A stretch of DNA of 64,000 nucleotides from Druceiella hillmani. Lineage: Eukaryota; Arthropoda; Insecta; Lepidoptera; Hepialidae. Below the pieces are notes generated by a model. The model saw only the letters and a list, made by a program, of their open reading frames with translations, had not been told where the DNA came from and made no database searches. Each line of letters begins with the position of its first letter. Positions within the stretch are counted from its first letter, which is position 1. Positions 10,417-22,490 of this stretch are shown here, piece by piece. The translations under genes and the position numbers were made by a program. The stretch spans positions 17,614,001 through 17,678,000 of the forward strand of contig JAYKKI010000039.1 in NCBI GenBank assembly GCA_039881145.1, given 5' to 3'.

Positions 10417-10609
10417 CACAATTAAATGAAACTACGTGATGTAGTATTATTTCTACTTTCTTTAATTTCTTTACCACGACCTAGGTTTCGTTGTATTACA
10501 ACATCTTCTGGTGGGATATTAGCAAAGAATCTTTGCTAATATCCCACCTGTTTCATTTAATTGTGAATAATGAATTTCTAGAAAATTAACGCCAAATATA
10601 TTCAATATT
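10417..10609 (+). mobile_element. Penelope-like ribozyme element, copy C (internally deleted)
   Basis: Left arm starts CACAATTAAATG and the right end finishes CAATATT. The insertion is flanked by ATTACTATTAAT at 10405-10416 and 10607-10618, a 12-bp target duplication that overlaps the element end slightly. The right arm is deleted from just after CCCACCTG to TTTCATTTAATTG, removing its ribozyme. Confidence 0.82.
10474..10514 (-). ncRNA. Hammerhead ribozyme, inactivated copy C
   Basis: The stems and GAAA/GTC core are kept, but CTGAAGA has become CAGAAGA. That replaces an invariant core U and should abolish cleavage. Confidence 0.7.
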
Positions 10610-10618
10610 ACTATTAAT

Positions 10619-11525
10619 ATTTAATTGGTGGCTGATGGCACGGTACACTAATTGTTCTAGTGTAGCTACTACTTGACCGACTTTTTTAATTTTAATTTTT
10701 TTTTTAAATTTAAGATCAGTCATCGTGTTTATCTATAAAAATAGATAAAGCTGGCACGAACTTTTCTTTAGATCTTTTTAAGATCTACAATTCCCTCATG
10801 CATATTATTAGTGTATATGTAATAATTTTGCTAGCATATATCACGAAAGCGCCCAGACCAGCAACTTGTCCACTTTTCCTCCGACCGCGTTGATGTTACT
10901 AACTATAACTCAAAAGTTATAAAATATATCTAAGTTCTATATAGCCCAAGGTGATCTGGAAATTATAAATTATCATAATGGGAAAGTTGTACGTCAATCT
11001 TACTGGTAGTTTTTTATTATATTACTAGGTTTCTCTATCTTTTTACTTTTATTAGTAGAATTATGCTAATTGTAATTAAAAAAGTATCTGTTCTATTACC
11101 TTAATCGGTCTGATTGTCCTTTATTTAATGTCGTTTTGACTAAATCTCAACAAAAGTGCGGATCATTTATATATGCGAAAAATATAAATACAATACGATC
11201 GATAGAAACGTAAGTAAAACTCCATACAGAGAATATTTCGTGTGGAAATATATCGAGTAATGTTTATAAATCTGAAACGTTTGTTTGGATGTTAGTTATT
11301 CATACACGTTGTAACAGCTGAATTGCTTTGGATGAGGTTTGGTAGATAGGTAGTTTATTTATTTATTTACGTAGGAAACTTTACTGGAAACTCAGAAAAT
11401 TACTTTTAAAGCCAAATATAGTGAACCAAATGAGAAAAACAAGTACTGTTGACACTTGCACAGTAAAGTATGGATATTTCCCTAAATATAGATATGGAAA
11501 GCTACAGTATTAATATAAAATTAAA
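10619..11525. other. Unassigned sequence
   Basis: No supported feature. Confidence 0.5.
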
Positions 11526-12070
11526 GGCTTGTTTAGGGGTAGGAAAGGGGTCAAGATGGGTTATAGAAGGAATTTTGGATAAGTAATACAATTTCAGACG
11601 ACTTTTAAATGCAAGCAAGGAGTATGCCATAGATTAACGCGAACTTTATGTTCCGAAGACGTTCTCTATTGTCGGGAGTTAACCTGGATCACATTCAGAT
11701 AAAATTAAATAAAACAAAAGGAAAACAATGGCTTGTTTAGGGGTAGGGAAGGGATCAGGATGGATTAAATTATAGAAGGAATTTTGGATAAGTAATATAA
11801 TTTGAGACGACTTGTAAATGCAAGCAATAAGCTGCCATAGATTAACGCGAAATTTTTGTTCTAAAGATCCAAAAAAAAAACCTGGATCACGTTCAGATAA
11901 AATTAAACAAAACAAGAGGAAAACAGCGGCTTGTTTGGGCGTAGGTAATGGATCAGGATGGGTTATAGAAGGAATTTTGGATAAGTAATATAATTTCAAA
12001 CGATTTTTATAGGCAAGCAGCAAGTATGCCATAGATTAGTTATCTATTCTCGGGGGATAAACCTGGATCA
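11526..12070 (+). repeat. Tandem array, ~200 bp unit, about 3 copies
   Basis: GGCTTGTTTAGGGGTAGG and its variants begin units at 11526, 11730 and 11928 (periods 204 and 198). Shared inner blocks include GAAGGAATTTTGGATAAGTA and GCCATAGATTA. The 117-codon minus-strand frame across the array exists only because the unit lacks stops in that frame; its protein is itself a repeat. Confidence 0.85.
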
Positions 12071-12939
12071 CTTTGTAGTTAGTACAAAATATTTTGTTCA
12101 ATGATGAAAACGATATATTTCAGTAAGGTTTCTAAACTTAACTCGTCAGAGCCACGAGTCATTATAACCGTTTCGTTTATTTTTAAAGTTTTATTTTGAC
12201 TTACCTGTTGTTGCATGTTAAGGATGACGAGGTCTTAGGCAGAACGCGAAGCTTCATCTAAATCGGCGAATCCGTTCGATTGTTGTGCCATGACGAGTAA
12301 AGAATTAAGAGCGTCGACCCTCGATCTACACAATGGGTTCTTCATTACCGGCACGTCGCAAATTGTCTATCCTCAATAGCAGTTTCGAGTTAGCGAGGTA
12401 TACAGGTAAGTTTATAACTCCCGCGATTCATCGTCGATTTACGGCAGGCACTTGGGGGACGAGGTCGTCTTCGACATAACGTGCATTTCATTATTATCAA
12501 TTACACTAAATGAAAATCGTCCTCCAAAAACTTCTAAATAAATTCATAAAAGAATACATAAGATGTATTGTTGAACATGTGCTTAAATAAATTCCCATTT
12601 GAGGCACTGTACGATAACTTTGATTGTTTCCATATTTATCCCCGAAATTAATCCCAGATTCAAATTTGAACTTCATCACGTCTATGATTTAGCTACCAAT
12701 TTCAAATTTTCATGGCAAATAATATCCGAGAAAATCGCCTGTGATAGGTGAATGGACGGACGGATATCAAAGCGAAACGTTTCGTCCATCGCGTGTAATT
12801 AAATGAATTTTCTTTAACTTTACATTAATTTTATTAAGAGATTGTAATGTAAATTTGAAAATATGTAACTAGCCTTACATATTAGCCACATAATATCATG
12901 AACTGAAAAAGTGGACATATCGCGTTTTCTTGATCGTTT
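12071..12939. other. Unassigned sequence
   Basis: No gene assigned. The segment near 12740-12790 (ATGGACGGACGGATATC) resembles the 3' regions of old insect retroelements but is too short to call. Confidence 0.45.
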
Positions 12940-13075
12940 ATTAATTGAACAGTTGCAATAAAACGTGCAAAACAACTGAGAGCAGGGAGAAAGTGCAAAA
13001 CAGCAGAAAGCTGAGAGAAGAGGCAAGAAGATCCGCACAAAACCGAAGCCTAGGGTAGTAGCCGAGCATAAAAAG
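12940..13075 (+). repeat. Interspersed repeat D, copy 1
   Basis: GGCAAGAAGATCCGCACAAA, CGAAGCC and GCCGAGCA appear in the same order as GGCAAGAAAATCCACACAAA, GGAGCC and GCCGAGCA at 62490-62540. Two diverged copies of one unnamed dispersed family, same orientation. Confidence 0.5.
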
Positions 13076-13312
13076 GCAGTTTATTAGATTAAACCATTTG
13101 AAAGATAATTATGAAAACCAGAACCTTATATTATGATAATTAACCAATCGATAGAAACAAAGGATCACCAAAATCAAGGCTTTCAGTGCATATCAGGTAC
13201 TGAAGCCTAATAGCCTTACATTTCTGTAAAAAAATAAAGTTTTTTTGTTGACACCAGAAAAAGATATAGTCCTTTAAAGCCTATTTTTTATTCATAAAAT
13301 AGTCTTACTCAA

Positions 13313-13604
13313 TCACCAAAACCTGCAGGCTAATTTCGGTTGACCTACAATTTTGGGAAGTTGACGTAATGGGAGGTGGGAGCACAAGTAAAGGGAAAAA
13401 CCCAAAATTCATTGATATCTATTTCCCTATGGAAGTAGGTAACCCAACGTTTGTTTTTATGCCTGTGAAAGAAATGATAGGGGAAATATATTTTTATTGT
13501 AAAAAATTATTTTTGTTAATAGTTTAATTAGAAATACTGGTACCCTTAATATGTACAAAATTCCCGTAGTGCGAGTTCTTCTCCAGTCTTAATAGGTCTT
13601 TTAC
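13313..13604 (+). mobile_element. Lepidopteran-type GTGCGAGTT-ended repeat, copy 1 (5' truncated)
   Basis: Contains AATCACCAAAACCTGCAGG, GTTGACCTACAATTTTGGGA and GCACAAGTAAAGG, and ends in GTAGTGCGAGTTCTTCTCC. Other copies show the same 3' hairpin-forming end. The GGTTCCGTACC head is missing. I recognise this family as widespread in Lepidoptera; its class (Helitron-like is possible because of the 3' hairpin) is not settled by what is here. Confidence 0.65.
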
Positions 13605-14228
13605 ATGAAAACCTCTTTCCAAAAAGCTACATTAAAAGTCGATTACTTGTAAAAATTCCTTAATTGTTTAAATTATTTTTGTCGTCAATACCTAGTCATA
13701 GATAATGTAATCACACATCAGCGAGATGCACAAATAAAATTGATATTTTCTTAATTATGGCCATGGTGCAATAACTTACAACATGTATAGATCGTGAAAA
13801 GGTGACAGCATAACAATAGACGTTATGTTGTTTACATGTTTTGCCAATACACTTTTTAATGTCATATGCTTTGAAAGCTTGCTCTTATCGATGATCAAAA
13901 ATGCTCAGTAACAAAATACAAAAATGGAATGAACCTTTTCTTTAGTTTCTCCAGCATAAGGTTGTATTTTACCTCAGTTACCTCCTTTTTCAGTATACCT
14001 CCTTTTTCAGTTTACTGAACGTCAGGGTTAAATATGACGTTAAAGCAGTTGTTATTGTGAAATCCTCGGGTGTCGTATAAAAAAAATCTGAGTGTCCTAA
14101 ATACAGTCTTAAAAATTTCACTAATCTAGAAATGAGAAGCAATTGTCTATAACTACCTCGAGGCCATTAACATTGGAAACGTACACCAGGGAAACTTGCA
14201 TAAGGTTCATCATTGGCCGGGCACTTTT
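13605..14228. other. Unassigned sequence
   Basis: No supported feature apart from a short CTCCTTTTTCAGT(A/T)TAC duplication at about 13982-14015. Confidence 0.45.
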
Positions 14229-15205
14229 AATATTTTTTTTTAAATCTACCGGTTTAAGTAAATGTACAAGCACATTGGTTTCATTATAATCCTTGAGTAT
14301 TTATATTATTTAAAGGATATCAGGCAGTAAGACCATTTGCCGTAGGCTTTATCTCTTGACCTTCTACTAAATATCTATTGAAGATGATGTAAAGTACAGG
14401 TGATTTAGAATTTTTGAAATCTGCCATTTTAAATACGTGTACAAACAATGCACAAGAGTTTCATTATAATCCTTTTCATGTTCTTAAATAATATCATGCT
14501 GTTTAAGCATTGACCGTACGCTTTATCCCTTGTCCTTCTACTAATTATCTATTGATGATAATGGAAAGTGTAGGTGATATACAATTTTTGAAATCTTCCA
14601 GTTTAAATACGTATACAAACAATGCACAATAGTTCCATTATAATCCTTTTCATGTTCTTTAATAATATCATGTTGTTTAACTATTTGCCGTACACTGTAT
14701 CCCTTGTCCTTCTACTAAATATGTATTGATGATAATGGAAAGTACAGGTGATTTAGAATTTTTGCAGTCTGCCAATTTAAATACGTGTACAGGCAATACA
14801 CGATAGTTTCATTATAATAATTTTCATGTTCTTAAATAACATGCTGTTTAACCATTTGTCGTACGCTTTATCCCTTGTCCTTCTACTAAATATCTATTGA
14901 TGATAATGGAAAGTACAGGTGATTTAGAATTTTTGCAGTCTGCCAATTTAAATACGTGTACAGGCAATACACAATAGTTTCATTATAATCCTTTTCATGT
15001 ATTAAATAACATGCTGTTTAACCATTTGTCGTACGCTTTATCCCTTGTCCTTCTACTAAATATCTATTGTTGATAACGGAAAGTTTATAATTTTTAAAAT
15101 CTGTCCGTTTAAATAAATGTACAGACAATGTATAAGAGTTTCATTGTAAACATTTTGTATGTTCTTTAAATAATATTAGGCATTATAATAATTTGCCGTA
15201 CGCAT
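14229..15205 (+). repeat. Tandem array, ~172 bp unit, about 5.5 copies
   Basis: CCTTCTACTAA marks units at 14360, 14534, 14708, 14879 and 15049 (periods 174, 174, 171, 170), with degraded partial units at both ends. Shared blocks include TTTCATTATAATCCTTTTCATG, AATACGTGTACA and GCTTTATCCCTTG. The period is close to one nucleosome plus linker. Confidence 0.88.
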
Positions 15206-15950
15206 CACCTATTGGAGATATTGAGGGGCTCAGAACGAGTCTGCAAAACTTGTATGCAAATGAGTACATGAAGTCAGTAGCTAAATTGATGATAACATTT
15301 TATGAAATACGTGTTCCTAAGTTGGACTTCATCTTCGCTGCCGCTGTTATTATTATCTTTGTTATTGTTTGGCCTTTAAGTAAACGTCGTAGATTTGTGC
15401 TGTGTGTGAGGGTATTTATGTCTTGCTATTATTACCTCATCGACAGTTTCAGCGCGTCGCGAGCGAACCGCGCCTTGCGAATGTATACGATCGTTCATCT
15501 GTAGAGTATTTTTAGAAAACGTAATGCAATGCCGTAGGTAACGTAAATCACGCAACGTGATTGACGGCGGCCTTGGTGGACGGAAGTGAGTGATAGGGCT
15601 GCCGCATGCGGCCACCGCGACCCTTTTAGCTGAAGTTAATAGCGTTAGGCGGTCTGGTTTTAATGTGATAAAGATGAGGAGTGTAACGATTAGTTTCGTA
15701 ACGGCTGTTATACGTTTGAGAGATAATACTTTAATTATATATATTTTCAAAAGTGTGTTTCCTTCTTTTAAATGGTTGTTTGGGAACTGAAAAAAAATAT
15801 ATGAAAATATTTGCAATAAATGATTGTTTTGATGAGAGAAATATTAAAATAATTTTAGTCGGTAGGAAGTAGTGGTGGGGTGTATATGCTGTAATCGGTA
15901 CGAGTACGAAGTATTTGCGAGAAATGGACATATTAGCGTATGACATTCAG
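15206..15950. other. Unassigned sequence, locally G+C-richer
   Basis: No gene assigned. 15440-15640 is G+C-richer than the background, and both strands stay open for 100-146 codons there, but neither product has a recognisable domain or splice context. Confidence 0.4.
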
Positions 15951-16462
15951 CATATACCTGTTACAAAATACGCAGTCTCTGTCTTTGTAATGGTTCAACT
16001 ACTATAAGACCAAAAGAAACAAAACGATTACGGACATACGCAGGCTATCCTTCATCGTATAAACCGATTCTTAGGAAAGAATGAAATAAAAAAAAAGGTC
16101 CACTTAACAGGTTCACATTCGTAACATATAACTCTAGGATAAGCTAGTATGTCATAGACGTGTACTTCGTGCTTATTTCATACTAGTCTGTCTCTTTCTA
16201 AATTCACATGTTCATTTACAGTTTCTGAAGGGCCGTGACAAAAGGTATTATAAGAATAGAACAAAACCATTACATTTGATTTTTGTAACATTTTGTTTAG
16301 TTTCATTCAAATACGTGACAGACCAAAATATGAGAAATCTCGGTGTTTAACAAGCAATAAAATATTGAATAATTTATGCCGAGTGTTTACGTGCTCCCTA
16401 CAGAACACCCGACAAGCGAATATGTGTGTCGCGTACGTCTAGTATTTTGTAACAGGTATATG
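15951..16462. mobile_element. 512 bp element with perfect 21-bp inverted ends
   Basis: CATATACCTGTTACAAAATAC at 15951-15971 returns exactly inverted at 16442-16462. TATA borders CCTGTTAC on both sides and could be a TATA or TA target duplication. There is no coding capacity. The region 16150-16550 also matches 51820-52260 in reverse complement, so the repeated unit may extend beyond these ends. Confidence 0.7.
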
Positions 16463-16668
16463 TATGTACTCGTGTACTCGTTACAGATGCGTACTCGTTA
16501 CAGGATCACCTAGTATAGAAAATACTGATATCGCATACCTCTAGTAGGCAGAATGGCGAAACTATCTTCAAGATTGTGGATAAATCAGTGTTGCATGCAA
16601 AATTGTAATGTGTTATAATTAAAAATACGAGTATAATATTTTTGTGAGTATATATATATTGTTATTTT

Positions 16669-17098
16669 CAGGGTTCCATACGAATAAAACAAAACAGTAC
16701 ACGTCTGAATAAAACAAAACAGTACACTTATAGGACCACTTTGTCGTCCGTCGGTCCGTCTGATAAAACTCTTTTTCTCAGGAAGGCCCAAAGGTGTCAA
16801 GTTGAGTATAATGAATTACTCAGTACAATGAAGAATGCGGTCTTTCAAATATCACGTACGTTGATACTGACTCACTCATTGGAAATTTGGTTACAGGATG
16901 TCTCATTGCATGAGAAAAGCAAAAACAATTTGGAATTCAGTAATTTATAATTTCATTTCGAATTATTAGTTGCAAACAAAATCTCTTGGTTGTTCAATTT
17001 TATTTTTTTAAAATACTTATTTACTATACTTTCGGATAATACGATATAACAGTACGGAACCTTCTAGGCGCGAGTTCTACTTGCAATTGGTCTTTTTT
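16669..17098 (+). mobile_element. Lepidopteran-type GTGCGAGTT-ended repeat, copy 2
   Basis: Opens with AGGGTTCCATACG and TTATAGGACCACTTTGTCGT, then CGTCCGTC...TTTTTCTCAGGAAGG. It ends with AGTACGGAACCTTCTAGGCG and CGAGTTCTACTTG. The opening carries a 25-base local duplication (AATAAAACAAAACAGTACAC twice). The frame over its start is accidental. Confidence 0.72.
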
Positions 17099-17573
17099 AA
17101 TATTTCGTTTTTTTTATACGAAAGAAAACTCTTCCTTGTAGTATATAACATTTATTTATATATTTGGTTACCATTTTGCATCCGTCACAGTGATTGTTCT
17201 GAATTTTATTTACTTCATGTTTTATCATCTGAATGTTTTTTGGCTGAAAATTTGGACTTTTTCACTGCGAAGGAAATAGGCCGTAAGATTAAATCATGTA
17301 TTTATTTCGTTTTTTTTATTTGTATATTAATGAAATTTATTTTCCAGTTATTAAAAGGAAAAATTCTGTGCCCTGTATTATTGACTAAATTTGCATTGTT
17401 CGTACTTGACAATTTCCGGCGTTCACGCAATCATCACGTGTTTGTTATACTACCTTCTAGAACCGAAAACTATATCGGAACTCTCCAGTTTCCCGTGGTG
17501 TTCAACTGCTCAACCACCTGATCTTGGTCGCAGCAGAGTGTGATTTGTTTATGATGAGTGAAAGTAAGTTTGT
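17099..17573. other. Unassigned sequence
   Basis: A 146-codon frame (17081-17521) starts inside the end of the preceding repeat. It is hydrophobic, without recognised domains, and most likely chance. Confidence 0.4.
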
Positions 17574-18165
17574 CGTTATCTTTTGTAGTTATCATTTAAT
17601 TTGTGTTCATGTTTAATCTAAAAGGTTAAACTTTGTTAAACCATTAATTTCTTATCGCTACGAATAGGTTACCTGTAATATAACGATAAATGTGTGTGTG
17701 TGTGTGTGTGTGTGTAAATAAATAAATTCTCCTCTAGTTAATTTATTAAATTGTATCGTTATCTTTTGTAGTTACCATGTAATTTGTGTTTACGATTAAT
17801 CTAAAAGATTAAACTTTGTTAAACCATTAATTTCTTATCGCTATGAATAGGTTACCTGTAACGTAACTATATACGATAAATGTGTGTGTGTGTGTGTGTG
17901 TGTAAACAAATAAATTCTCCTCTAGTTAATTTATTAAATTGTATCGTTATCTTTTGTAGTTACCATGTAATTTGTGTTTACGATTAATCTAAAAGATTAA
18001 ACTTTGTTAAACCATTAATTTCTTATCGTTACGAATAGGTTTCCTGTAATGTAACGATAAATGTGTATGCGTGCGTGCGCGTGCGTGCGTACGTGCGTGC
18101 GTGCGTGCGTCACGTACGCACGCACGCACGCACGTGCACGTGTGTATGTGTAAATAAATAAATAA
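17574..18165 (+). repeat. Triplicated ~185 bp unit with TG / TGCG microsatellites
   Basis: CGTTATCTTTTGTAGTTA starts units at 17574, 17757 and 17945. Each ends in a microsatellite: (TG)n at about 17692-17715 and 17880-17903, and a long TGCG/CGCA tract at 18061-18150 in the third. The rest of the unit, including TAAACTTTGTTAAACCATTA, is nearly identical. Confidence 0.9.
18061..18150. repeat. Alternating purine-pyrimidine palindrome
   Basis: About 90 bases alternate purine and pyrimidine with a single phase break at 18110/18111. ACGTGCGTGCGTGCGTGCGT (18091-18110) is exactly inverted at 18116-18135 around a 5-base spacer. The sequence can form Z-DNA or a 20-bp cruciform. Confidence 0.92.
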
Positions 18166-18237
18166 ATTCTTAACTTTGTTGAGACGGTTATGTAATTTAC
18201 TTGGCATCGTTAAAATTAAAGTTATGTTGAAGTTTAA

Positions 18238-19341
18238 GAGTTCTATACCTCAAAAGGGAAAAAAGTTACCTTATAAAATTACTCATGTGTTTGTTCGTCT
18301 TTCTGTCACATCTGTTTTTCTCAGAAACCGCTTGACGTAGAAATTTGAAATTTGGGACAGTAACAAAACATCTCGCACATATGTCAATAATGAAAATATT
18401 TATTGGGAAATAGTGGAGATGGCGTATTAAGTACTGGAAAAATATTTTTTAAATATTTTTTGGTTTCCCTAAATAAGGCGGAATTTAATTTGAAAGGACT
18501 AGCTAGTTATAAGCGTGTCAAAAATATTTATTTATAATTTTTTGTATTATATTTTCAGAGATATTCTGAAAAAATATTCGACAAGATGTTTTCTCTCTTT
18601 ATTTCCGAAACTATTAAATCTAAAATTATGAAAAACTATGGGTTATTAGAAGCCCTCACAAAGGTTGTATGAATACAACTGCTATGATTCCATATGTCAT
18701 AATTTTTTAAGTGTGCGCCGGATTTTTAGTCTAGTAAAGATATATTAGGCGATATTTTTGTTTTTCTATATTCAAAGTCGATTTTCTCAGAAACCGTGCG
18801 ACGTGGAAGCTTGAAATTTGGCGTAGTAATGCGTATTATTGACTGACATATTTTGCACTAGACTGAATTTTTTTAAAAATACGCATATATGAATTAAGAG
18901 GGGGGTAAATAAAGGTTTAATTTTTTTATTTTGTGTACAATTTGCGATATTGTTTCAAAGGACGCTATTATGAAAAATATTTGTTATGAAAAATACAAAA
19001 ATATTTTTTCCCCAATTTTAAATAGCATATTTTCAAAAAAATTGCGAAAATGCAGCGTCTCCAGCTTATTTTCAAATCTACTGAGCCAAAAATCTTGAAG
19101 AAAACAGCATTGGTAAAATCTGACTAGGGAAACAATGGCGATTATCGTATATCTTCAAATTTTTGAAAATATTTACTAAATGTTACGTCTGTGAAAGACA
19201 TGGGAGACAATGTATTTAGGCTGTGAGAAATTAATATTTGTAAATAGTTTCACAGAAATACTGTTTACGCTTAAATGTTTGTGTCTAACTGCGTACGGAA
19301 CCCTTATAGTGCGAGTTCTACTCCTATTTAACAGGTTTTTT
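18238..19341 (+). mobile_element. Lepidopteran-type GTGCGAGTT-ended repeat, copy 3 (longest)
   Basis: Starts GAGTTCTATACCTCAAAAGG, then GTTCGTCTTTCTGTC and TTTTTCTCAGAAACCGCTTGACG. It ends GTACGGAACCCTTATAGTGC followed by GAGTTCTACTCC. The phrase CTCAGAAACCG(C/T)(T/G)(T/C)GACGT(A/G)GAA recurs at about 18785, so the long copy contains an internal duplication. Non-coding. Confidence 0.7.
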
Positions 19342-19660
19342 GACGAGTAAATATCATTTTGGCTTCAAGCCTACGCCGGCCATCTTGAATCGACTTATTG
19401 AATTAGAAATCGTTAATTTGATTTATAAAATTAAGATAATTAAAAAATCATTCGCCTCTTGTTTAAGAACGTAAATTGTCTATGCGGATTTTTGATGAGC
19501 AAATTGTAATCGATCTGTTTTTACTTTACTACGTTTTTATGGAGTAAAACGGAGGTCACTTTAAAAATACGGTGCGACCAAAACATGTCTCAATTTGAGC
19601 GCTTATTTATCCGAAACTAGTAATCTTAGAGCAATGAAAATATATCATTGCATAGGTTAT
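19342..19660. other. Unassigned sequence
   Basis: No supported feature. Confidence 0.45.
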
Positions 19661-20173
19661 TGAAGTATTTATCAAAGAGATGCAGTAGCAGCTATTGTAT
19701 GTTGAAAGTTTCGCAGAGTTACTACTGTGCTTTGTTAATTTTAAATATAAAAAAACTGAAGAACATCTAGAAAAAAAACGACCTCCTTAAATCGTTTGCC
19801 ACATCATATTGTAATAAAGATAGGTTATTTAATTATTAATCAAAGAGATGCAGTAGCAGCGTATTTTATGTTGAAAGTTTCGCAGAGTACTGTGCTTATG
19901 TTGCTTTGTTAATCTTGAATTAATGAAAAAACCGAAGAACATCGAGAAAAAAAACGACCTCCTTAAATCGTTTGTCATATCATATTGTAATAAAGATAGG
20001 TTATTGAATTATTAATCAAAGAGATTCAGTAGCAGCGTATTTTATGTTGAAAGTTTCGCATAGTAGCTACTGTGCTTATGTTGCACTGTTAATCTTAAAT
20101 TAACAAAAAAACCGAGGAACATCGAGAAAAAAACGACCTCCTTAAATCGTTTGTGCCATATTATATTGTAATA
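19661..20173 (+). repeat. Tandem array, ~172 bp unit, 3 copies
   Basis: CAAAGAGATGCAGTAGCAG begins units at 19673, 19841 and 20017. All carry TATGTTGAAAGTTTCGCA, a GAAGAACAT(C)GAAAAAA stretch and CGACCTCCTTAAATCGTTTG. A more diverged relative (GGGATGCGGTAGCGACGTAT) stands alone at about 25468. Confidence 0.87.
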
Positions 20174-22398
20174 AAGTTATGTGGACATTTGAAAACTGGT
20201 ATATGAATGAACATTACGATTTTATTTCTTATATATATTGAAGGTAATTTTCTCTTCCAAAGTTTTTTCTCACGAAAAAAATAAATATAACCAAGGATAT
20301 TACCTGAAAAAGTCTCGAATAAGCTGCGAAACGTCTTTGTGGTAGTCTCTATCGTGGGTAGCAGCCAGCCAGACGAAGTACGTCCGCTGTGTAATGAGTT
20401 AAACGGACAGTATTTTGTCTACCGCTTTTAAGTGGAGTGGAGTTCAACGTTCTTGTCTCGGCGTCGGCAAAGTCGTTCCGTTTAGACGGCGTAATGAGGC
20501 AGCTTGAGAGTGTCGTTCCGTCGATTAATGTCGCAGCTATCCGAGACCGTGACATGTGCACCTTCTGGCGGGGACGCTGTTTGTTTATGTTATTTCTTTT
20601 TTAATCTGTCGTCTTATCTCGAGAGTATTTTATTAAAGAGTTCAAGTACGAGCTTCCAGTTTAAAGTAGGATCGATGAAATTGCAGTTAATATTAGACAC
20701 ATCTGCCTTAATTTTACAGGAAAGCGGACTATATTATCCTTAGTACACTTTAGGGAAGCTGGCAATCTCTAAGGATGCACTATATTCTCTCTCTAGGAAT
20801 GCACTATTTTCACCCAAAAGCAATGCTCGATGAATTCAGGAGACACGTTCGTTATTTCACAAGACGTATTGAAATGTTTCAGTACATTTATCTGATTAAT
20901 ATAATCTTGAGAATAAGTTCATTTTAAGAAAAGTAAATTATTCATTATTTTTCTGTTTTAAAATCAAAGTATACTCGTAAGAAATGAGGTATTTAGTAGT
21001 TATGAAAACCGCTTGTAATTGATTGAGTGAAAAAGTGTTTTTACTACTGAGAAACGAATTCCAAACGTAATGTGGTCTTCTATATTGTAGTTGGGAGGTG
21101 CTTAATAACTACGATACAATTCACGCCTTAGTAAAAATATATTGATAATATGTGTTATATACATGTGATAATATGTGTTAATTAAATCGATCACTGGCCG
21201 TATAAATTGTACGAATCAACCATGTCCCCTTAATTTCGAACTTTTTTTAAATATCAAATTGACGTGAAAACGTCAATTCGTTTGTTAAGTGCAGCGATAG
21301 CCGGTTGAACTTTCTTGTGTTACAAAATACTGTCAGATTTCAATTGCTAGTAACTACGAGACTAATAATAATGCGTTAACAATGATTGAGCCTACAATAG
21401 ATAGAGCATGTATATGTTTGTCCTGCAGTATTTGTTTTACCTGGAATGTTATTGTACTAGTTTAGGTGCACGCTCGTGATTGTTGTGAATTAGCGTTTTG
21501 TGAAGTTATAAATTAGTGTAGCGTGGAAATGCGTTTAGCTAGGATGTTGACTTGGGTGGCATTGTGAAGAGCTTGCAGAGCACTACTAGCACCCATAGTC
21601 TCCACAATAAAATGAAAAAAATACGCAAAGCTATTACGTAGCTGGCCCATCGTGCATACAGCGTCTAGCGACAGTCTCTGTTATACTACTCTAAAGACAC
21701 ATAAGAGATATTACATACAAGAAACACTCATTATGATTTTATCCCAGCGTTTTTACGAAAAATCTAGGACGCGGACCCAATTTGCGCCTTTCGGTTTTTT
21801 TTTGCTTTTTCTTTTAGCCCTTTAGTACTTAGCTGTTTAGTTCCATTTAACGGTTTAAAAATATCTGAGTCCTTTCATTAAGCTCTGTATAACAAGTTGT
21901 CGACTTATTTAACAATGAAACAGGCAGACATTTTGGTTTATATTATTAAAAAAAATGTCAGTGTTTCTAGAACTATGTTTTCTAGAACTGAAATGCGTCT
22001 ACGAAGGTTGCTGTATCCCACATCTTAGATTTGGTATTTGGGGAACGCGATCCGAGAAGATATAGTACATAAAATCACCTCGAAAAGAGACTGACGAAAT
22101 TGATCTTGACTTTACAGAAATAGAAAATAATTTTCAAAAAGCTGATATTTTTTAGAATAAAAAAGAAACAAACGTTTAGGAATTGATAATTAGTACACAA
22201 TAACTTCAGGTATGATTACAGAAAATAATCTATACTAGTGGTTGTCCAGTGATCGAAATTCGACTGTAATATACTTATCTACTGTCTTTTTTGAAAACAC
22301 TAATAGGTAGGCGAGAGTAAGTCAATTCAGAATGCTGCTAAAAAATTTTCCTTTTGGAGCAGGTGAATATTAAGTATGCTCACAGAAACTACTTGATG
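20174..22398. other. Unassigned sequence
   Basis: No repeat family, RNA or coding exon could be supported over about 2.2 kb. 20350-20580 is G+C-richer with short overlapping frames on both strands, none recognisable. Confidence 0.45.
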
Positions 22399-22490
22399 TA
22401 GTATTATTTCTACTTTCTTTAAGTTCTTTACCACGAGCTAGGTTTCGTTGTGTTACAACATCTTCAGGTGGGCTATTAGCAAAAATTTTC
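22399..22490 (-). mobile_element. Penelope-like ribozyme element, copy D (single arm)
   Basis: GTAGTATTATTTCTACTTTC through GGGCTATTAGCAAAAATTTT. The outer part before it (CACAGAAACTACTTGATGTA) is a shortened version of the usual arm end. No second arm or target duplication was found. The 84-codon minus-strand frame ending here contains PEDVVTQRNLARGKELKESR, which is simply this arm translated. Confidence 0.7.
22431..22471 (-). ncRNA. Hammerhead ribozyme, type I, copy D (stem III damaged)
   Basis: CTGAAGA and GAAA are intact and stem II is complete, but the cleavage triplet has changed from GTC to CTC. That also breaks the single C-G pair of stem III. Cleavage should be strongly impaired. 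Confidence 0.65.

Noticed and set aside
11679..12032. 117-codon minus-strand frame with internally repeated protein
   Set aside because: The repetition is that of the ~200-bp tandem DNA unit. There is no domain and the frame ends where the units diverge.
15376..15816. 146-codon minus-strand frame
   Set aside because: Overlaps open frames on the other strand in a G+C-richer patch; hydrophobic, low-complexity end, no recognisable domain.
17081..17521. 146-codon plus-strand frame
   Set aside because: Begins inside the end of a dispersed repeat; Phe/Leu/Ile-rich as expected from AT-rich DNA; no family.
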